This document shows positions 33,542 to 42,877 of a DNA stretch of 64,000 nucleotides, one piece after another (the first letter of the stretch is position 1; the number at the start of each line of letters is the position of its first letter). The position numbers were made by a program, and so were the translations under genes. Below the pieces are notes generated by a model. The model worked only from the letters and a program-made list of their open reading frames with translations, did no database searches and was not told the DNA's origin. Source of the DNA: Pseudomonadota bacterium (GTDB lineage: Bacteria; Pseudomonadota; Gammaproteobacteria; Burkholderiales; Burkholderiaceae_C); contig JAVHYA010000011.1 in assembly GCA_031119395.1 (NCBI GenBank), forward strand, positions 1 through 64,000. Direction: 5' to 3'.

Positions 33542-34546
33542 TCAGTCTGCACGGATGCCGCGCTCCCTGATGATCGCCCCGAAGCGCTGCGAGTCGGCCA
33601 TCGCCTTGTCGTGGAAGGCCGCGGGCGTGCCGGGCGCGGCCTCGCCGCCGAGCTGCGCGATGCGCTCGCGCACCGCGGGCATCGCGAGCACCTTGTTGAT
33701 CTCGGCGTTGAGCTTCGCGATCACCGGCTGCGGGGTGCCGGCCGGCGCGTAGAAGCCGAACACGGTGTCGGCGTCGAAGCCCTTGAGACCCGCTTCCTCG
33801 AGCGTCGGGACATCGGGGAAGAGCGGCGAGCGCTTGGGGCTGCCCACGGCCAGCAGCCGCAGCTTGCCGGCCTTGACCTGCTGCAGCGCGATGCCGGGGT
33901 CGAAGTAGAAGTCGATCTGCCCGGCCAGCAGGTCCTGCAGCGCGGGCGCGGCGCCGCGATACGGCACGTGCGTGGCGAAGGTGCCGGTCTGCGACTTGAA
34001 CATCTCGCTCGCCAGGTGCGGCGAGCTGCCCACGCCGGGCGAGCCGTACGACAGCTTGCCCGGCCGCGCCTTCAGGTAGGCGATGAATTCCTGGATGTTC
34101 TTCGGCGGCAGGTCCGGCCGCTCGACCAGGAAGACCAGCACGCGCGCTGCGGCGGCCACCGGCACCAGGTCCTTCGCGGGGTCGAAGGGCATCTTCTGGT
34201 AGAGGTGCGGATTCACCGAGACCATGCCGCCGCTGCTCATCAGCAGCGTGTAGCCGTCGGGCGCCGAACGCGCCACCGTTTCGCCGCCGATGTTGCCGTT
34301 GGCGCCGCCGCGGTTCTCGATCACCACCGGCTGGTGCAGCGCCTCCGACAGCGGCTGGCCGATCAGGCGCGCCAGCTGGTCGGCCGCGCCGCCCGGCGGG
34401 AAGTTGACGACCACCTTGATCGGCTTGTCCGGCCAGGCCTGGGCGGCGGCGGGCAGCGGCGCGGCGAGCGCGGCGGCGAGCAGGCCGGCCGCGCCCCATG
34501 CGAAGCCGCGGCGCGAGAGAAATTGAAGGGAAGCGTGGCGTGTCAT
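33542..34546 (-). CDS. Bug/TctC-type periplasmic solute receptor
   Basis: The 334-residue protein of the tripartite tricarboxylate receptor family starts with a signal peptide that carries a twin-arginine-like SRRGFAWGAAGLL (mature from about residue 37, after AAAQA). Family motifs are WPDKPIKVVVNFPPGGAADQLAR, VVIENRGGANGNIGG and YGSPGVGSSPHL. Family members bind carboxylates; most Bug proteins, like this one, have no TctA/TctB permease beside them. It lies 38 bp after iorB and 16 bp before the thioesterase gene. Confidence 0.9.
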   Translation of the reverse strand: MTRHASLQFLSRRGFAWGAAGLLAAALAAPLPAAAQAWPDKPIKVVVNFPPGGAADQLARLIGQPLSEALHQPVVIENRGGANGNIGGETVARSAPDGYTLLMSSGGMVSVNPHLYQKMPFDPAKDLVPVAAAARVLVFLVERPDLPPKNIQEFIAYLKARPGKLSYGSPGVGSSPHLASEMFKSQTGTFATHVPYRGAAPALQDLLAGQIDFYFDPGIALQQVKAGKLRLLAVGSPKRSPLFPDVPTLEEAGLKGFDADTVFGFYAPAGTPQPVIAKLNAEINKVLAMPAVRERIAQLGGEAAPGTPAAFHDKAMADSQRFGAIIRERGIRAD

Positions 34547-34584
34547 CGTCTTGTGTCTCCGGAGGGTTCTCGTGTGGAAGCGGT

Positions 34585-36198
34585 TCAGGACGGCCGCGTT
34601 GCGGGCGGCCGGCGCATCCAGCGGATCGGCTGCTCGCGCACCGGGCGCGGCGGCGCGCCGTGCTGGCGCAGCGTGGCGTCGAGCGCGGTGCCGGCCTCGT
34701 CGGCCAGCGCGGCGGTGCGCGCGGCGGCAACGGCGGCCGCACGCTCGGCCGGCGTGCGGCCCGGAGCGCGCGCAAGGTGGTCGACGATGTGCAGCAGGTT
34801 CGTCTTGCCGCGCTCGTTGGTGCTGCCGTAGCCCTTGATCAGCCGGCCGCACAGCGCCAGCTCGTGGCCCAGTTCCCAGCCTTCGCGCGTGCCGGACTCC
34901 ACCGCCGCCAGCCAGCGCTCGATCAGCGCCTGCTCCTCGGCGAAGCGGCTGCCGCGCCGGCGCAGGCCCTTGAGCGAGGCCAGCGTGCGCAGCGCGGCCA
35001 TGCCCAGCACCGAATGGCTGCCCACCTTCAGCGGCATCGCCCACGGCTGCAGGCCGCGGCGCTGCCGGCCCGCATCCCACGCCGTCAGGCGCCCGGCCAG
35101 CGCAGGCGGCAGCAGGGCGGCGAACTCGGGCACGCCGGGCTTGAAGTGGTCGTACACGCGCAGCAGGTCGTCGTCGCCGGCCTTCACCTCGGTGCGCACG
35201 CGTTCGGCGCGGCTGGCGCGGGCCTTCAGCGCCGCCACGCGCACGATGTCGTCGAAGGCCATCCACAGCGCGAGCCAGCGTGCCATCTCGCGCGTGATGG
35301 CATGGTCTTTCTCGCCGGCCGGGTCGTCGCCCCGCTCCGCCTGCAGCACGCGGGCCAGCCGCTCGACGTACAGCTGCGCATAGCCGGCGTCCTGGTAGTC
35401 GAGCACGCGGGCATGGCCCAGCGCCAGCATCTCGTGCACGGCGGTCGGAAACTTGCGAGCCAGATCGGCCTGCAGCGCCCGCGCAGCGGGCGTCGCGTGC
35501 TCTTCTTTCGATAGCAAGCGCTCGACCATCGCGGCCTGCGCGCGCGCTGCCGCGACGGCGTCGAAGGCCGCCGCGAAGCCGCGCAGGCTGGCCTGGGCCG
35601 CGCCGCCGGGCGTGGCCTCCGGGCCGCGGATCGCGGCCTCGAAGCTCTCGCGGCCGAAGGGCAGCAGGCCGCTGCCCGCGATGGCGCCCAGCATCACGCT
35701 GCTGACGACGGTGCCGTGGCTGCGGGCCAGCGCGCCCATGTCGAGCAGGTGGTGCTCGCGGCTGAAGCGGCGCACCACCTCCAGCAGGCGCTCGGCGTCC
35801 ATGCGCCCGTCGCCGGGCACCATGCGCTCGGCGGTGGTGAGGCTGCGGCCGGTGGAGGTGATGACGCAGGTGCGCTCGGCGCTGGCCATGCCGTGGCCCA
35901 TCTGCCGCACCGTCTCCATCAGCTCGGAGGACACCAGGGCATCGAGCGTGCCGGCGGCCGGCGTGAGGCTGAACACCGGGCGGCGGCCGTTCAGCCGTGC
36001 AAGCGGCACCGGGAACACCTCGACGTAGTAGGTCGTCGCACCGGTGCGCTGGGCGACGCCGGGGATGGAGGTGCTCTGCGCCGCGTGGCCGGCGTGGCGC
36101 GCGGCCTCGATCAGCCATTCGGTCAGCACGCCGCCGCCTTCGCCGCCCAGGGCGCACAGCAGCAGGGTGATGGGGCGTTGGGTGTTGGCGTCGTTCAT
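34585..36198 (-). CDS. iorB: Indolepyruvate oxidoreductase subunit beta-family protein
   Basis: The 537-residue product begins with the gamma-type domain of 2-oxoacid:ferredoxin oxidoreductases (about residues 10-200: CALGGEGGGVLTEWLIEAAR, TGATTYYVEVFP, SSELMETVRQMGHGM). A long C-terminal part of about 330 residues (IKGYGSTNERGKTNLLHIVDH) follows, as in the large 'IorB family' of proteobacteria. ATG is possible at 36198 or 36231. The segment RLLSKEEHATPAARALQADL is encoded within repeat R1 copy f. With IorA it should turn aryl pyruvates into arylacetyl-CoA. Confidence 0.85.
   Translation of the reverse strand: MNDANTQRPITLLLCALGGEGGGVLTEWLIEAARHAGHAAQSTSIPGVAQRTGATTYYVEVFPVPLARLNGRRPVFSLTPAAGTLDALVSSELMETVRQMGHGMASAERTCVITSTGRSLTTAERMVPGDGRMDAERLLEVVRRFSREHHLLDMGALARSHGTVVSSVMLGAIAGSGLLPFGRESFEAAIRGPEATPGGAAQASLRGFAAAFDAVAAARAQAAMVERLLSKEEHATPAARALQADLARKFPTAVHEMLALGHARVLDYQDAGYAQLYVERLARVLQAERGDDPAGEKDHAITREMARWLALWMAFDDIVRVAALKARASRAERVRTEVKAGDDDLLRVYDHFKPGVPEFAALLPPALAGRLTAWDAGRQRRGLQPWAMPLKVGSHSVLGMAALRTLASLKGLRRRGSRFAEEQALIERWLAAVESGTREGWELGHELALCGRLIKGYGSTNERGKTNLLHIVDHLARAPGRTPAERAAAVAAARTAALADEAGTALDATLRQHGAPPRPVREQPIRWMRRPPATRPS
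35471..35516 (-). repeat. Dispersed repeat R1, copy f, inside iorB
   Basis: On the minus strand: GCTATCGAAAGAAGAGCACG, then GCGACGCCCGCTGC and GCGGGCGCTGCAGGCC. The first palindrome has decayed, but the first 12 bases equal copy c and the end equals copy d. It is translated in iorB. Confidence 0.6.
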
Positions 36199-36316
36199 CG
36201 AGTTCGCAGCGTTGTAGGTGGAGGTCTGCATATCAGTTGTCCATTGCGCTGGCGCGTTACCCCGCATGGCATCGAACCGACGCGGCGACAAGGATCCGAT
36301 GGCCGTGGAGCAGGCC

Positions 36317-36422
36317 ACGCGCGGGCACCCGAGGAGCTGGCCTCGCCAGGCCTCTGGGTGCGCCCCCCTCCAAGCCGAAGGCGACAGAGAGGGGGGAGCC
36401 GCGAAGCGGCTTGGGGGGTGTT
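36317..36422 (-). repeat. Dispersed repeat R2, copy B
   Basis: The reverse complement runs CACCCCCCAAGCCGCTTCGC, GGCTCCCCCCTCTCTG, a Pro/Gly-rich arm GCGCACCCAGAGGCC, and GGGTGCCCGCGC. It occupies the 228-bp gap between iorA and iorB; nothing else is seen there. Confidence 0.65.
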
Positions 36423-36426
36423 TCGT

Positions 36427-38583
36427 TCATGCCGGGCGCAGCGCGCGCACCGCCGCGCCCTGCAGCGCGTGCAGCAGCCGCTCGTGCCACTTGGGGTTCT
36501 GCACCACCTCGGCGCGGTAGAAGCTCGGGCACAGCGTGGCGGCGTGCGCGTTGGCGCCGCACAGGCCGCAGCCCACGCAGCCGTCGATCACGGTGGCGAC
36601 CGGGTCGACCTTGAGCGGGTCGGGGTTGTCCTTGAGCGTGAGCGTGGGGCAGCCCGACAGCCGGATGCAGGCGTGGTCGCCGTTGCACACGTCCTCGTCC
36701 ACGCCGTACTTCACGCGCACCACGCGCTGGCCCTTCTTCAGCAGGCTGGCGATCCAGGGCTTGATGCGGCGCTGGCGCTCCAGCTGGCACTCGCCCTCGG
36801 CGATGATGACCTTCAGGCCCTCGAAGGGGCTGGTGAAGGCTTCGGTGAGCGTGGCGCGCATCGCCTCCACCTCGTAGGTGTGCACGGTGCGCAGCCACTT
36901 CACGCCCAGGCCGTTGAGCGTGCTCTCGATGGTCTGGTTCTTGTGCGCGAGGCTTTGCTGCTTGTCCTCGGCGCGGGCCTTCACCTCCTCGTCAGGCGTG
37001 GAGATGATGTCCTGCGTGCCGGTGGCGCTGGTGTAGCCGTTCTTGAAGATCAGCAGCACCGCGTCGTCGCCGTTGAACAGGGCCGACTGCACGCCCGTGA
37101 GCAGCCCGTTGTGCCAGAAGCCGCCGTCGCCCATGATCGACAGCACCCGCCGCTGCATCATCGGCGACACACCCGCGCGGCTGGCCAGGCTCATGCCGTA
37201 GCCCAGGATGGAGTGGCCCATGCCGAAGGGCTCGAAGGTGCCCAGCGCATGGCAGCCGATGTCGGCCGCGACGTGCACGGGGCCGACCTCCTGCTGCGCC
37301 AGCTTCAGGGCCGAGAACACCGGCCGCTCCGGGCAGCCGATGCAAAAGCCCGGCGGCCGCGCGGGCAGGGGCTGGCCCAGCAGCGCCGCCACCGCGCGGC
37401 GCCGCTCGTCGTTGCCGGCCAGCCAGTGCGCCGCCGCCTCGGTCTGCGGCGTGGCCGGCAGGTAGCGCGCGGCGAAGGCGCCGACGCCGCGCGCCATCAC
37501 CTCGGTGGTGTACTCGCCGGCCATCTGCAGCAGGTCCTTGCCGTGCAGCGCGGTCTGGAGGTCGCGCCGGCGCAGCAGCGTGGCGATGTCCTGCTCGATG
37601 TACTCGGGCTGGCCTTCCTCCACCACCAGCAGCGCGCGCTTGCCGGATGCGAACTCGGCCACCTGCTGCGGCACCAGCGGGTAGGTCACGTTGAGCACCA
37701 GGATCGGGATCTCGCTCTCGCCGTACGCATCGGCCAGGCCCTGCTGCTGCAGCGCGCGGATGAGCGCGTTGTACAGCCCGCCCTGCACCACGATGCCCAG
37801 GTCGTCGCGCCGGCCGGGCATGAGTTCGTTGAGCTCGTGTTCGGCGATGTAGCGCTGCGCGGCCGGGATGCGCTCGGCCGTCTTGCGCTTCTCGTGGCCG
37901 AAGGTCACCGGCGGGTGCGCCAGCCGGTCGTAGTCGAAGCCGGCCGGCTCGGTCATCAGCGCGCGGGTCGAGACGGCCGGTGCGCGGTTGTCCTTGCACT
38001 CGAAGCTGCCGCGCACATGGCAGGTGCGGATGCGCAGCTCCATCACGCAGGGCATGTTGGAGGCCTCGGACAGGTTGAAGCCTTCCTCCACCATGCGCAC
38101 CATCACCGGCAGGTCGGGCCGCGGATCGAGCAGGCACAGGCTGGACTTGAGGGCGTAGGCGTGCGTGCGCTCCTGGATCACGCTGGCGCCTTCGCCGTAG
38201 TCCTCGCCCACCACGATCAGCACCCCGCCGCGCACGCCGGGCGATGCCAGGTTGGACAGCGCGTCGGCCGCCACGTTGGTGCCGACGATGGACTTCCACG
38301 TCACGGCGCCGCGCAGCGGGTAGTGGATCGAGGCGCCGAGCATCGCGGCGGCCGAGGCCTCGTTGGAGCAGGCCTCCACGTGCACGCCCAGCTCGTCCAT
38401 GTAGTCCTTGCCCTGGACCATCACGTCCAGCAGGTGCGACACTGGCGCGCCCTGGTAGCCGCCGACGTAGGCCACGCCGGCCTGCAGCAGGCCCTTGGTG
38501 ATGGCGAGGATGCCCTCGCCGTGGAAGGTGTCGCCGGCGCCCAGGCGCAGCGCGCGCACCTCCTTGCTGAAGGAAACTTCCAA
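36427..38583 (-). CDS. iorA: Indolepyruvate:ferredoxin oxidoreductase alpha subunit
   Basis: This thiamin-diphosphate enzyme oxidatively decarboxylates aryl pyruvates to aryl-acetyl-CoA, reducing ferredoxin. The 718-residue product has the pyrimidine-binding N-terminal domain (GEGILAITKGLLQAGVAYVGG, CSNEASAAAMLGAS), the TDP site FCIGCPERP...MGDGGFWHNG...NGYTSATG, and C-terminal iron-sulfur clusters (CNGDHACIRLSGCP and CVGCGLCGANAHAATLCP). I chose the TTG at 38583 because CGGAG stands 7 bp before it and MEVSFSKEVRAL begins the fold; the nearest upstream ATG would overlap the LysR gene. It is divergent from that LysR gene. Confidence 0.88.
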   Translation of the reverse strand: MEVSFSKEVRALRLGAGDTFHGEGILAITKGLLQAGVAYVGGYQGAPVSHLLDVMVQGKDYMDELGVHVEACSNEASAAAMLGASIHYPLRGAVTWKSIVGTNVAADALSNLASPGVRGGVLIVVGEDYGEGASVIQERTHAYALKSSLCLLDPRPDLPVMVRMVEEGFNLSEASNMPCVMELRIRTCHVRGSFECKDNRAPAVSTRALMTEPAGFDYDRLAHPPVTFGHEKRKTAERIPAAQRYIAEHELNELMPGRRDDLGIVVQGGLYNALIRALQQQGLADAYGESEIPILVLNVTYPLVPQQVAEFASGKRALLVVEEGQPEYIEQDIATLLRRRDLQTALHGKDLLQMAGEYTTEVMARGVGAFAARYLPATPQTEAAAHWLAGNDERRRAVAALLGQPLPARPPGFCIGCPERPVFSALKLAQQEVGPVHVAADIGCHALGTFEPFGMGHSILGYGMSLASRAGVSPMMQRRVLSIMGDGGFWHNGLLTGVQSALFNGDDAVLLIFKNGYTSATGTQDIISTPDEEVKARAEDKQQSLAHKNQTIESTLNGLGVKWLRTVHTYEVEAMRATLTEAFTSPFEGLKVIIAEGECQLERQRRIKPWIASLLKKGQRVVRVKYGVDEDVCNGDHACIRLSGCPTLTLKDNPDPLKVDPVATVIDGCVGCGLCGANAHAATLCPSFYRAEVVQNPKWHERLLHALQGAAVRALRPA

Positions 38584-38673
38584 ACCCGTGTCTCCGGTGT
38601 GTGTCGTGTCGATCGTGGGCCGCGTCGGTCGACGCAGCGGGCGCAGTGTGGGCCCGCGGCCTCGTGCGCTCAA

Positions 38674-38679
38674 TACAAT
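38674..38679 (+). promoter_or_regulatory. Putative -10 box of the LysR gene
   Basis: TACAAT lies 17 bp before the ATG at 38696 and 26 bp before the one at 38705. It sits in the 121-bp divergent region with iorA. Confidence 0.35.
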
Positions 38680-38704
38680 GAAGCCGCTATCCGACATGCA
38701 CGCC

Positions 38705-39610
38705 ATGCATATCGACAACCTCGACCTCAACCTGCTGCGCCTGTTCGACGCCGTCTACCGCAGCCGCAACGTCGGCCGCGCGGCGGAGGCGCTGGGCATC
38801 ACCCAGCCCGCGGCGAGCCATGGCCTGACACGCTTGCGGCTGGCGCTGGGCGATGCGCTGTTCACCCGCGCGCCCGGCGGCGTGGCACCCACGCCCCGCG
38901 CCGAGCGGCTGGCCACCGCGGTGCAGGCGGCGCTGGGCACGTTGGCGCAGGCCCTGGCCGAGCCCGGGCGCTTCGACCCCGCGACCTCGAGCCACAGCTT
39001 CCGCATCCACATGAGCGACATCGGCGAGGGCCGCTTCCTGCCGCCGCTGATGCAGCGCCTGCGCGAGACGGCGCCCGGCGTGCGGGTCGAGACGCTGCCG
39101 CTGCGCCCGGCCGAGATCGCCGTGGCGCTCGACGAGGGGCGCATCGACTTCGCCTTCGGCTTCCTGCCCAAGGTGAAGGACACGCGGCGACAGCACCTGC
39201 TGCAGGACCGCTACATCGTGCTGCTGCGTGCCGATCACCCCTTCGCGCGCCGGCGCCTGCGCGGCGCCGCGCTGCTGAAGGCGCTGCGCACGCTGGACTA
39301 CGTGGCGGTGCGCACCCACGCCGACACGCTGCGCATCCTCGAACTGCTGGGACTGGACGATCGCGTGCGCCTGGTGACCGAGCACTTCATGGTGCTGCCG
39401 GCCATCGTGCGCGAGACCGACCTCGCGGTGGTCATGCCGCGCAACATCGCGCGCGGCTTCGATGAAGGCGCGGGCTTCGCCATCGTGCAGCCGGACTTCC
39501 CGCTGCGCGACTTCGGCGTCTCGCTGCACTGGAGCCGGCGCTTCGAGGACGATGCGGCCAACCGCTGGCTGCGCCAGCTGATCGTGGGGCTGTTCGGCGA
39601 GGCGGGATGA
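38705..39610 (+). CDS. LysR-family regulator next to ior operon
   Basis: The 301-residue product has the LysR winged helix-turn-helix at residues about 5-62 (LDLNLLRLFDAVYRSRNVGRA, ITQPAASHGLTRLR) and a periplasmic-binding-protein-like effector domain after residue 90. ATGs at 38678, 38696 and 38705 are all in frame; the last gives the usual short N-terminus, and the likely -10 box excludes the first. Divergent position suggests it controls the iorA-iorB-Bug-thioesterase-lysE operon. The effector domain resembles the NahR/LinR-type group, which respond to aromatic compounds; the real effector is unknown. Confidence 0.85.
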   Translation: MHIDNLDLNLLRLFDAVYRSRNVGRAAEALGITQPAASHGLTRLRLALGDALFTRAPGGVAPTPRAERLATAVQAALGTLAQALAEPGRFDPATSSHSFRIHMSDIGEGRFLPPLMQRLRETAPGVRVETLPLRPAEIAVALDEGRIDFAFGFLPKVKDTRRQHLLQDRYIVLLRADHPFARRRLRGAALLKALRTLDYVAVRTHADTLRILELLGLDDRVRLVTEHFMVLPAIVRETDLAVVMPRNIARGFDEGAGFAIVQPDFPLRDFGVSLHWSRRFEDDAANRWLRQLIVGLFGEAG

Positions 39611-39628
39611 AGCCCGCCGCGTGCGGGC

Positions 39629-40057
39629 TCAGTCGATCCGCTCGAACACGATGTCCTGCGCGCCTTCCCACAGCACCTTCACGCCCAGGGCGCGCAGGTT
39701 CTCCTTGCCTTCCACGATCGTGAGGAAGTGGTTGCCCGCGAGCTGGCCCATCTTGCTGGCGAAGCTGCAGGCGCCGTAGGCCATGATGATCTCGGTTTCG
39801 CTGTAGCCGCCCGGGTAGAAGAGGATGTCGCCCACGGAGGGATGGCTGGTGTGGTTCTCGAAGCCCACCGGCTGGCCGCCGAGTTCGAGCTTCCAGTCGC
39901 CCAGCGGCACCCAGCAGCCCTCGCCGCTCCAGCGCACGTGGATGATCTTCTGCCGGTAGGGCAGCAGCGTGAGGAAGGCGTCGACCGTCTTCGGCGCGTC
40001 GGGATGGGTTTCGGCGATGAAGGTGTGGCCGGCGGCCTGGATGCGGATGCGGGTCAT
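39629..40057 (-). CDS. DUF3830 family protein
   Basis: The 142-residue cytosolic protein belongs to DUF3830, a cyclophilin-like beta-barrel family of unknown function. Conserved-looking parts are DAPKTVDAFLTLLPYR, HVRWSGEGCWVPLG and NHTSHPSVGDILFYPGG. The ATG at 40057 lies 8 bp after the stop of the ABC ATPase gene, so it ends the leftward arm of the LacI-controlled locus. Its place in a catabolic operon suggests a ligand-binding or enzymatic role on a small ring compound, but nothing in the sequence proves this. Confidence 0.75.
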   Translation of the reverse strand: MTRIRIQAAGHTFIAETHPDAPKTVDAFLTLLPYRQKIIHVRWSGEGCWVPLGDWKLELGGQPVGFENHTSHPSVGDILFYPGGYSETEIIMAYGACSFASKMGQLAGNHFLTIVEGKENLRALGVKVLWEGAQDIVFERID

Positions 40058-40065
40058 GGGAGCGG

Positions 40066-40833
<768 letters not shown>

Positions 40834-40850
40834 GCGATGAGCTCCGCGGT

Positions 40851-41765
40851 TCAGGAAGACGGGGGGAGGGTGGCGCTCAGGCCCAGTTCGGCCACGATGC
40901 GGCGCGCGGCGGCATGGCCGTCGGCGCCCAGGGGCAGGCGCGGCGGGCGCGGGTTGCCCACCGGCAGGCCCATCGCCGCGAGCAGGGCCTTGGTGCCCGC
41001 CACGTAGGACTGGCCGGCCACGAAATCGATCATGGGGAAGTGGCGAAAGGCGATCTCGCGCGCCTCCACGAAGCGGCCTGCCTGCACGAGGTCGTGGATG
41101 CGTGCCATCTCGCCCGGCGCACCGTTGGAGGGCACGGCGGCCCAGCCCACGGCGCCTTCGACATACGACTCGTAGCCCATGATCCCGCCGAACACGTTCA
41201 TGCGGCCGTCGGTCAGGCGCACGATGTCGCGCACGCGCGTCACTTCCAGTGTCGATTCCTTGATGTAGCGGCAGTTGTCGATCGCCGACAGCTGCGCCAC
41301 CAGCGGCGGGCGCAGGTCGATGTTGGTCACGGCCGGGTTGTTGTAGACCATGATGGGGATGCCGATCGCGTCCGAGATGGCCCGGTAGTGCGCCAGCACC
41401 TCGGCGTCGGTGGGCGTGCAGTAGAAGGGCGGCAGCACCATCACGCCGTCGGCGCCGAGCGCCTCGACCTGGCGGCTGCGGCGCACGGCCACGCGCGTGT
41501 CCTCGGCCGTGGTGCCGATGAGCACGGGCACGCGGCCCGCGGCGCGGCGGATCACGGTCGTGGCGACCTGCTCGAACTCCTCCTCGCTCAGCGACAGGAA
41601 TTCGCCGGTCGAGCCCAGCGGGATGAGGCCGTGGATGCCGGCCTCGATCTGCCAGTCCACGTAGCGCTCCAGGGTGGGGAGGTCCACCGCGCCTTCGGCG
41701 TCGAAGGGCGTGACCATGATGGTGTAGGTGCCGCGAAAGGTCTTCATGTCCTGCTGCCCGTTCAT
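40851..41765 (-). CDS. DapA-family aldolase/lyase, paralog 1
   Basis: The 304-residue TIM-barrel enzyme of the DHDPS/N-acetylneuraminate lyase family catalyses aldol cleavage or dehydration through a Schiff base. The lysine in YIKEST and tyrosine in IMVYNNPA are both present, as is GSTGEF for the substrate carboxylate. The start at 41765 overlaps the stop of paralog 2 (ATGA); MKTFRGTYT at 41747 is the alternative. True DapA makes dihydrodipicolinate in lysine synthesis, but placement in a transporter/catabolic operon argues for a catabolic 2-keto acid lyase here, probably releasing pyruvate. Confidence 0.85.
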   Translation of the reverse strand: MNGQQDMKTFRGTYTIMVTPFDAEGAVDLPTLERYVDWQIEAGIHGLIPLGSTGEFLSLSEEEFEQVATTVIRRAAGRVPVLIGTTAEDTRVAVRRSRQVEALGADGVMVLPPFYCTPTDAEVLAHYRAISDAIGIPIMVYNNPAVTNIDLRPPLVAQLSAIDNCRYIKESTLEVTRVRDIVRLTDGRMNVFGGIMGYESYVEGAVGWAAVPSNGAPGEMARIHDLVQAGRFVEAREIAFRHFPMIDFVAGQSYVAGTKALLAAMGLPVGNPRPPRLPLGADGHAAARRIVAELGLSATLPPSS

Positions 41766-42694
41766 GCGTGGAGCAAGCCGGCTGCCACCAGCGCGGCGTG
41801 GATGCGCGTGGTCTCGGCATCGTCCAGCGGGAGCAGCGGCAGGCGCGGTGCCGCATGGGGCAGGCGGCCCAGCAGCTTCAGGGCGGTCTTCATGCGGTTG
41901 TGGATGTCCACGCCCGGCGCGCGGTAGAACACGCGGCACAGCGGCAGCAGGCGGGCATTGGCCGCACGGGCCGCGGCCAGGTCGCCGGCCGCCATGGCCT
42001 CGTGCAGCGCGACCAGCAGCGGCGCCGCCACGCTGCCCAGGCCCGACAGGATGCCGTCGCCGCCGTACGCCAGCGAGGCCATCAGCCAGCCGTTGTTGCT
42101 GGTGAGCATGGCCACGGGGCGCGGCAGGCCGCGCAGCACGGCCAGCACGTCCTCGTAGAGCTCGGGCGAGTCGCTGCCGTCCTTCACGCCGGCGATCTGC
42201 GGCACCTCTTCGCACAGGCGCTGCATCAGCGCCGGCGCGAAGGCCTGGCCCGAGGCGCGCGAGAGCTGGAACAGCACGATCGGCAGATCGCTCGCGGCCG
42301 CCACGTCGCCCACGAAGCGGCGAACCATGTCGGGCCGCAGGGCGGCGCCATTGGCGAAGAGTGCGGGCGGAAAGAGGAGCAGGCCGCGCGCGCCGGACGC
42401 TGCGGCCTCGCGGGCGAGCCGGCAGGCGTCGCGCGGGTCCTCGGCCACGACGCCGGCCACCACGGGCACCTCGCCCGCCGCCTCGGCCGCCAGCGCGATC
42501 GCGTCGCTGCGCTCGGCGAAGTCGAGGGAGCTGGTTTCGCCCGCATGGCCGTTGACGACCACGGCGCGCACGCCGGGCGTGCCGGCGACTTGAGCGACGT
42601 GGGCCTGCAGGGCGGCGGCGTCGATGCCGCCCTCAGGCGTGAAAGGGGTGAGGGTGGCCGGCCAGACGCCGCCGCCGAAGAGATGCAAGGCCAT
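41762..42694 (-). CDS. DapA-family protein, paralog 2, altered active site
   Basis: The 310-residue relative of the previous gene keeps the Schiff-base lysine ([16 protein letters not shown]), but the proton-relay tyrosine position reads [11 protein letters not shown] (Phe for Tyr) and the carboxylate loop is GHAGET instead of GSTGEF. It may thus cleave another substrate or work with paralog 1. It is the first gene of the leftward arm. LacI-type operator palindromes lie immediately upstream, between it and the lacI gene. Confidence 0.8.
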   Translation of the reverse strand: MALHLFGGGVWPATLTPFTPEGGIDAAALQAHVAQVAGTPGVRAVVVNGHAGETSSLDFAERSDAIALAAEAAGEVPVVAGVVAEDPRDACRLAREAAASGARGLLLFPPALFANGAALRPDMVRRFVGDVAAASDLPIVLFQLSRASGQAFAPALMQRLCEEVPQIAGVKDGSDSPELYEDVLAVLRGLPRPVAMLTSNNGWLMASLAYGGDGILSGLGSVAAPLLVALHEAMAAGDLAAARAANARLLPLCRVFYRAPGVDIHNRMKTALKLLGRLPHAAPRLPLLPLDDAETTRIHAALVAAGLLHA

Positions 42695-42736
42695 GTCGAT
42701 CCACGGGTCGATGAAGGCAGCCAGTATGAAACATCA

Positions 42737-42752
42737 TTGCAATCGATTGCAA
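42737..42752. promoter_or_regulatory. LacI-type operator 1
   Basis: TTGCAATCGATTGCAA is a perfect 16-bp palindrome with the central CG step typical of LacI/GalR sites. It lies about 43 bp before the leftward DapA-like gene. Confidence 0.75.
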
Positions 42753-42825
42753 ACAAATTGGGTGGAGTCCGACTGAATCGTCATGGAATTGCAAATTTGA
42801 CCCCTGCAGGGTTAGCATTGAAAAA

Positions 42826-42839
42826 TGCAAACGATTGCA
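42826..42839. promoter_or_regulatory. LacI-type operator 2
   Basis: TGCAAACGATTGCA matches operator 1 except for one base. It lies 39 bp before the lacI-family start. A half site TTGCAAAT stands between the two, near 42789. Confidence 0.7.
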
Positions 42840-42877
42840 ATGAATGCCCAATTTTGGGGCACACTCGGAGATGCACC

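Noticed and set aside
35716-39465. A 1249-codon open frame antisense to iorA and iorB
   Set aside because: iorA and iorB have clear cofactor motifs; the antisense frame has none.
40851-42694. Two DapA-like genes as lysine-biosynthesis dapA duplicates
   Set aside because: They lie in a LacI-controlled transporter/catabolic locus, and paralog 2 has an altered active site.
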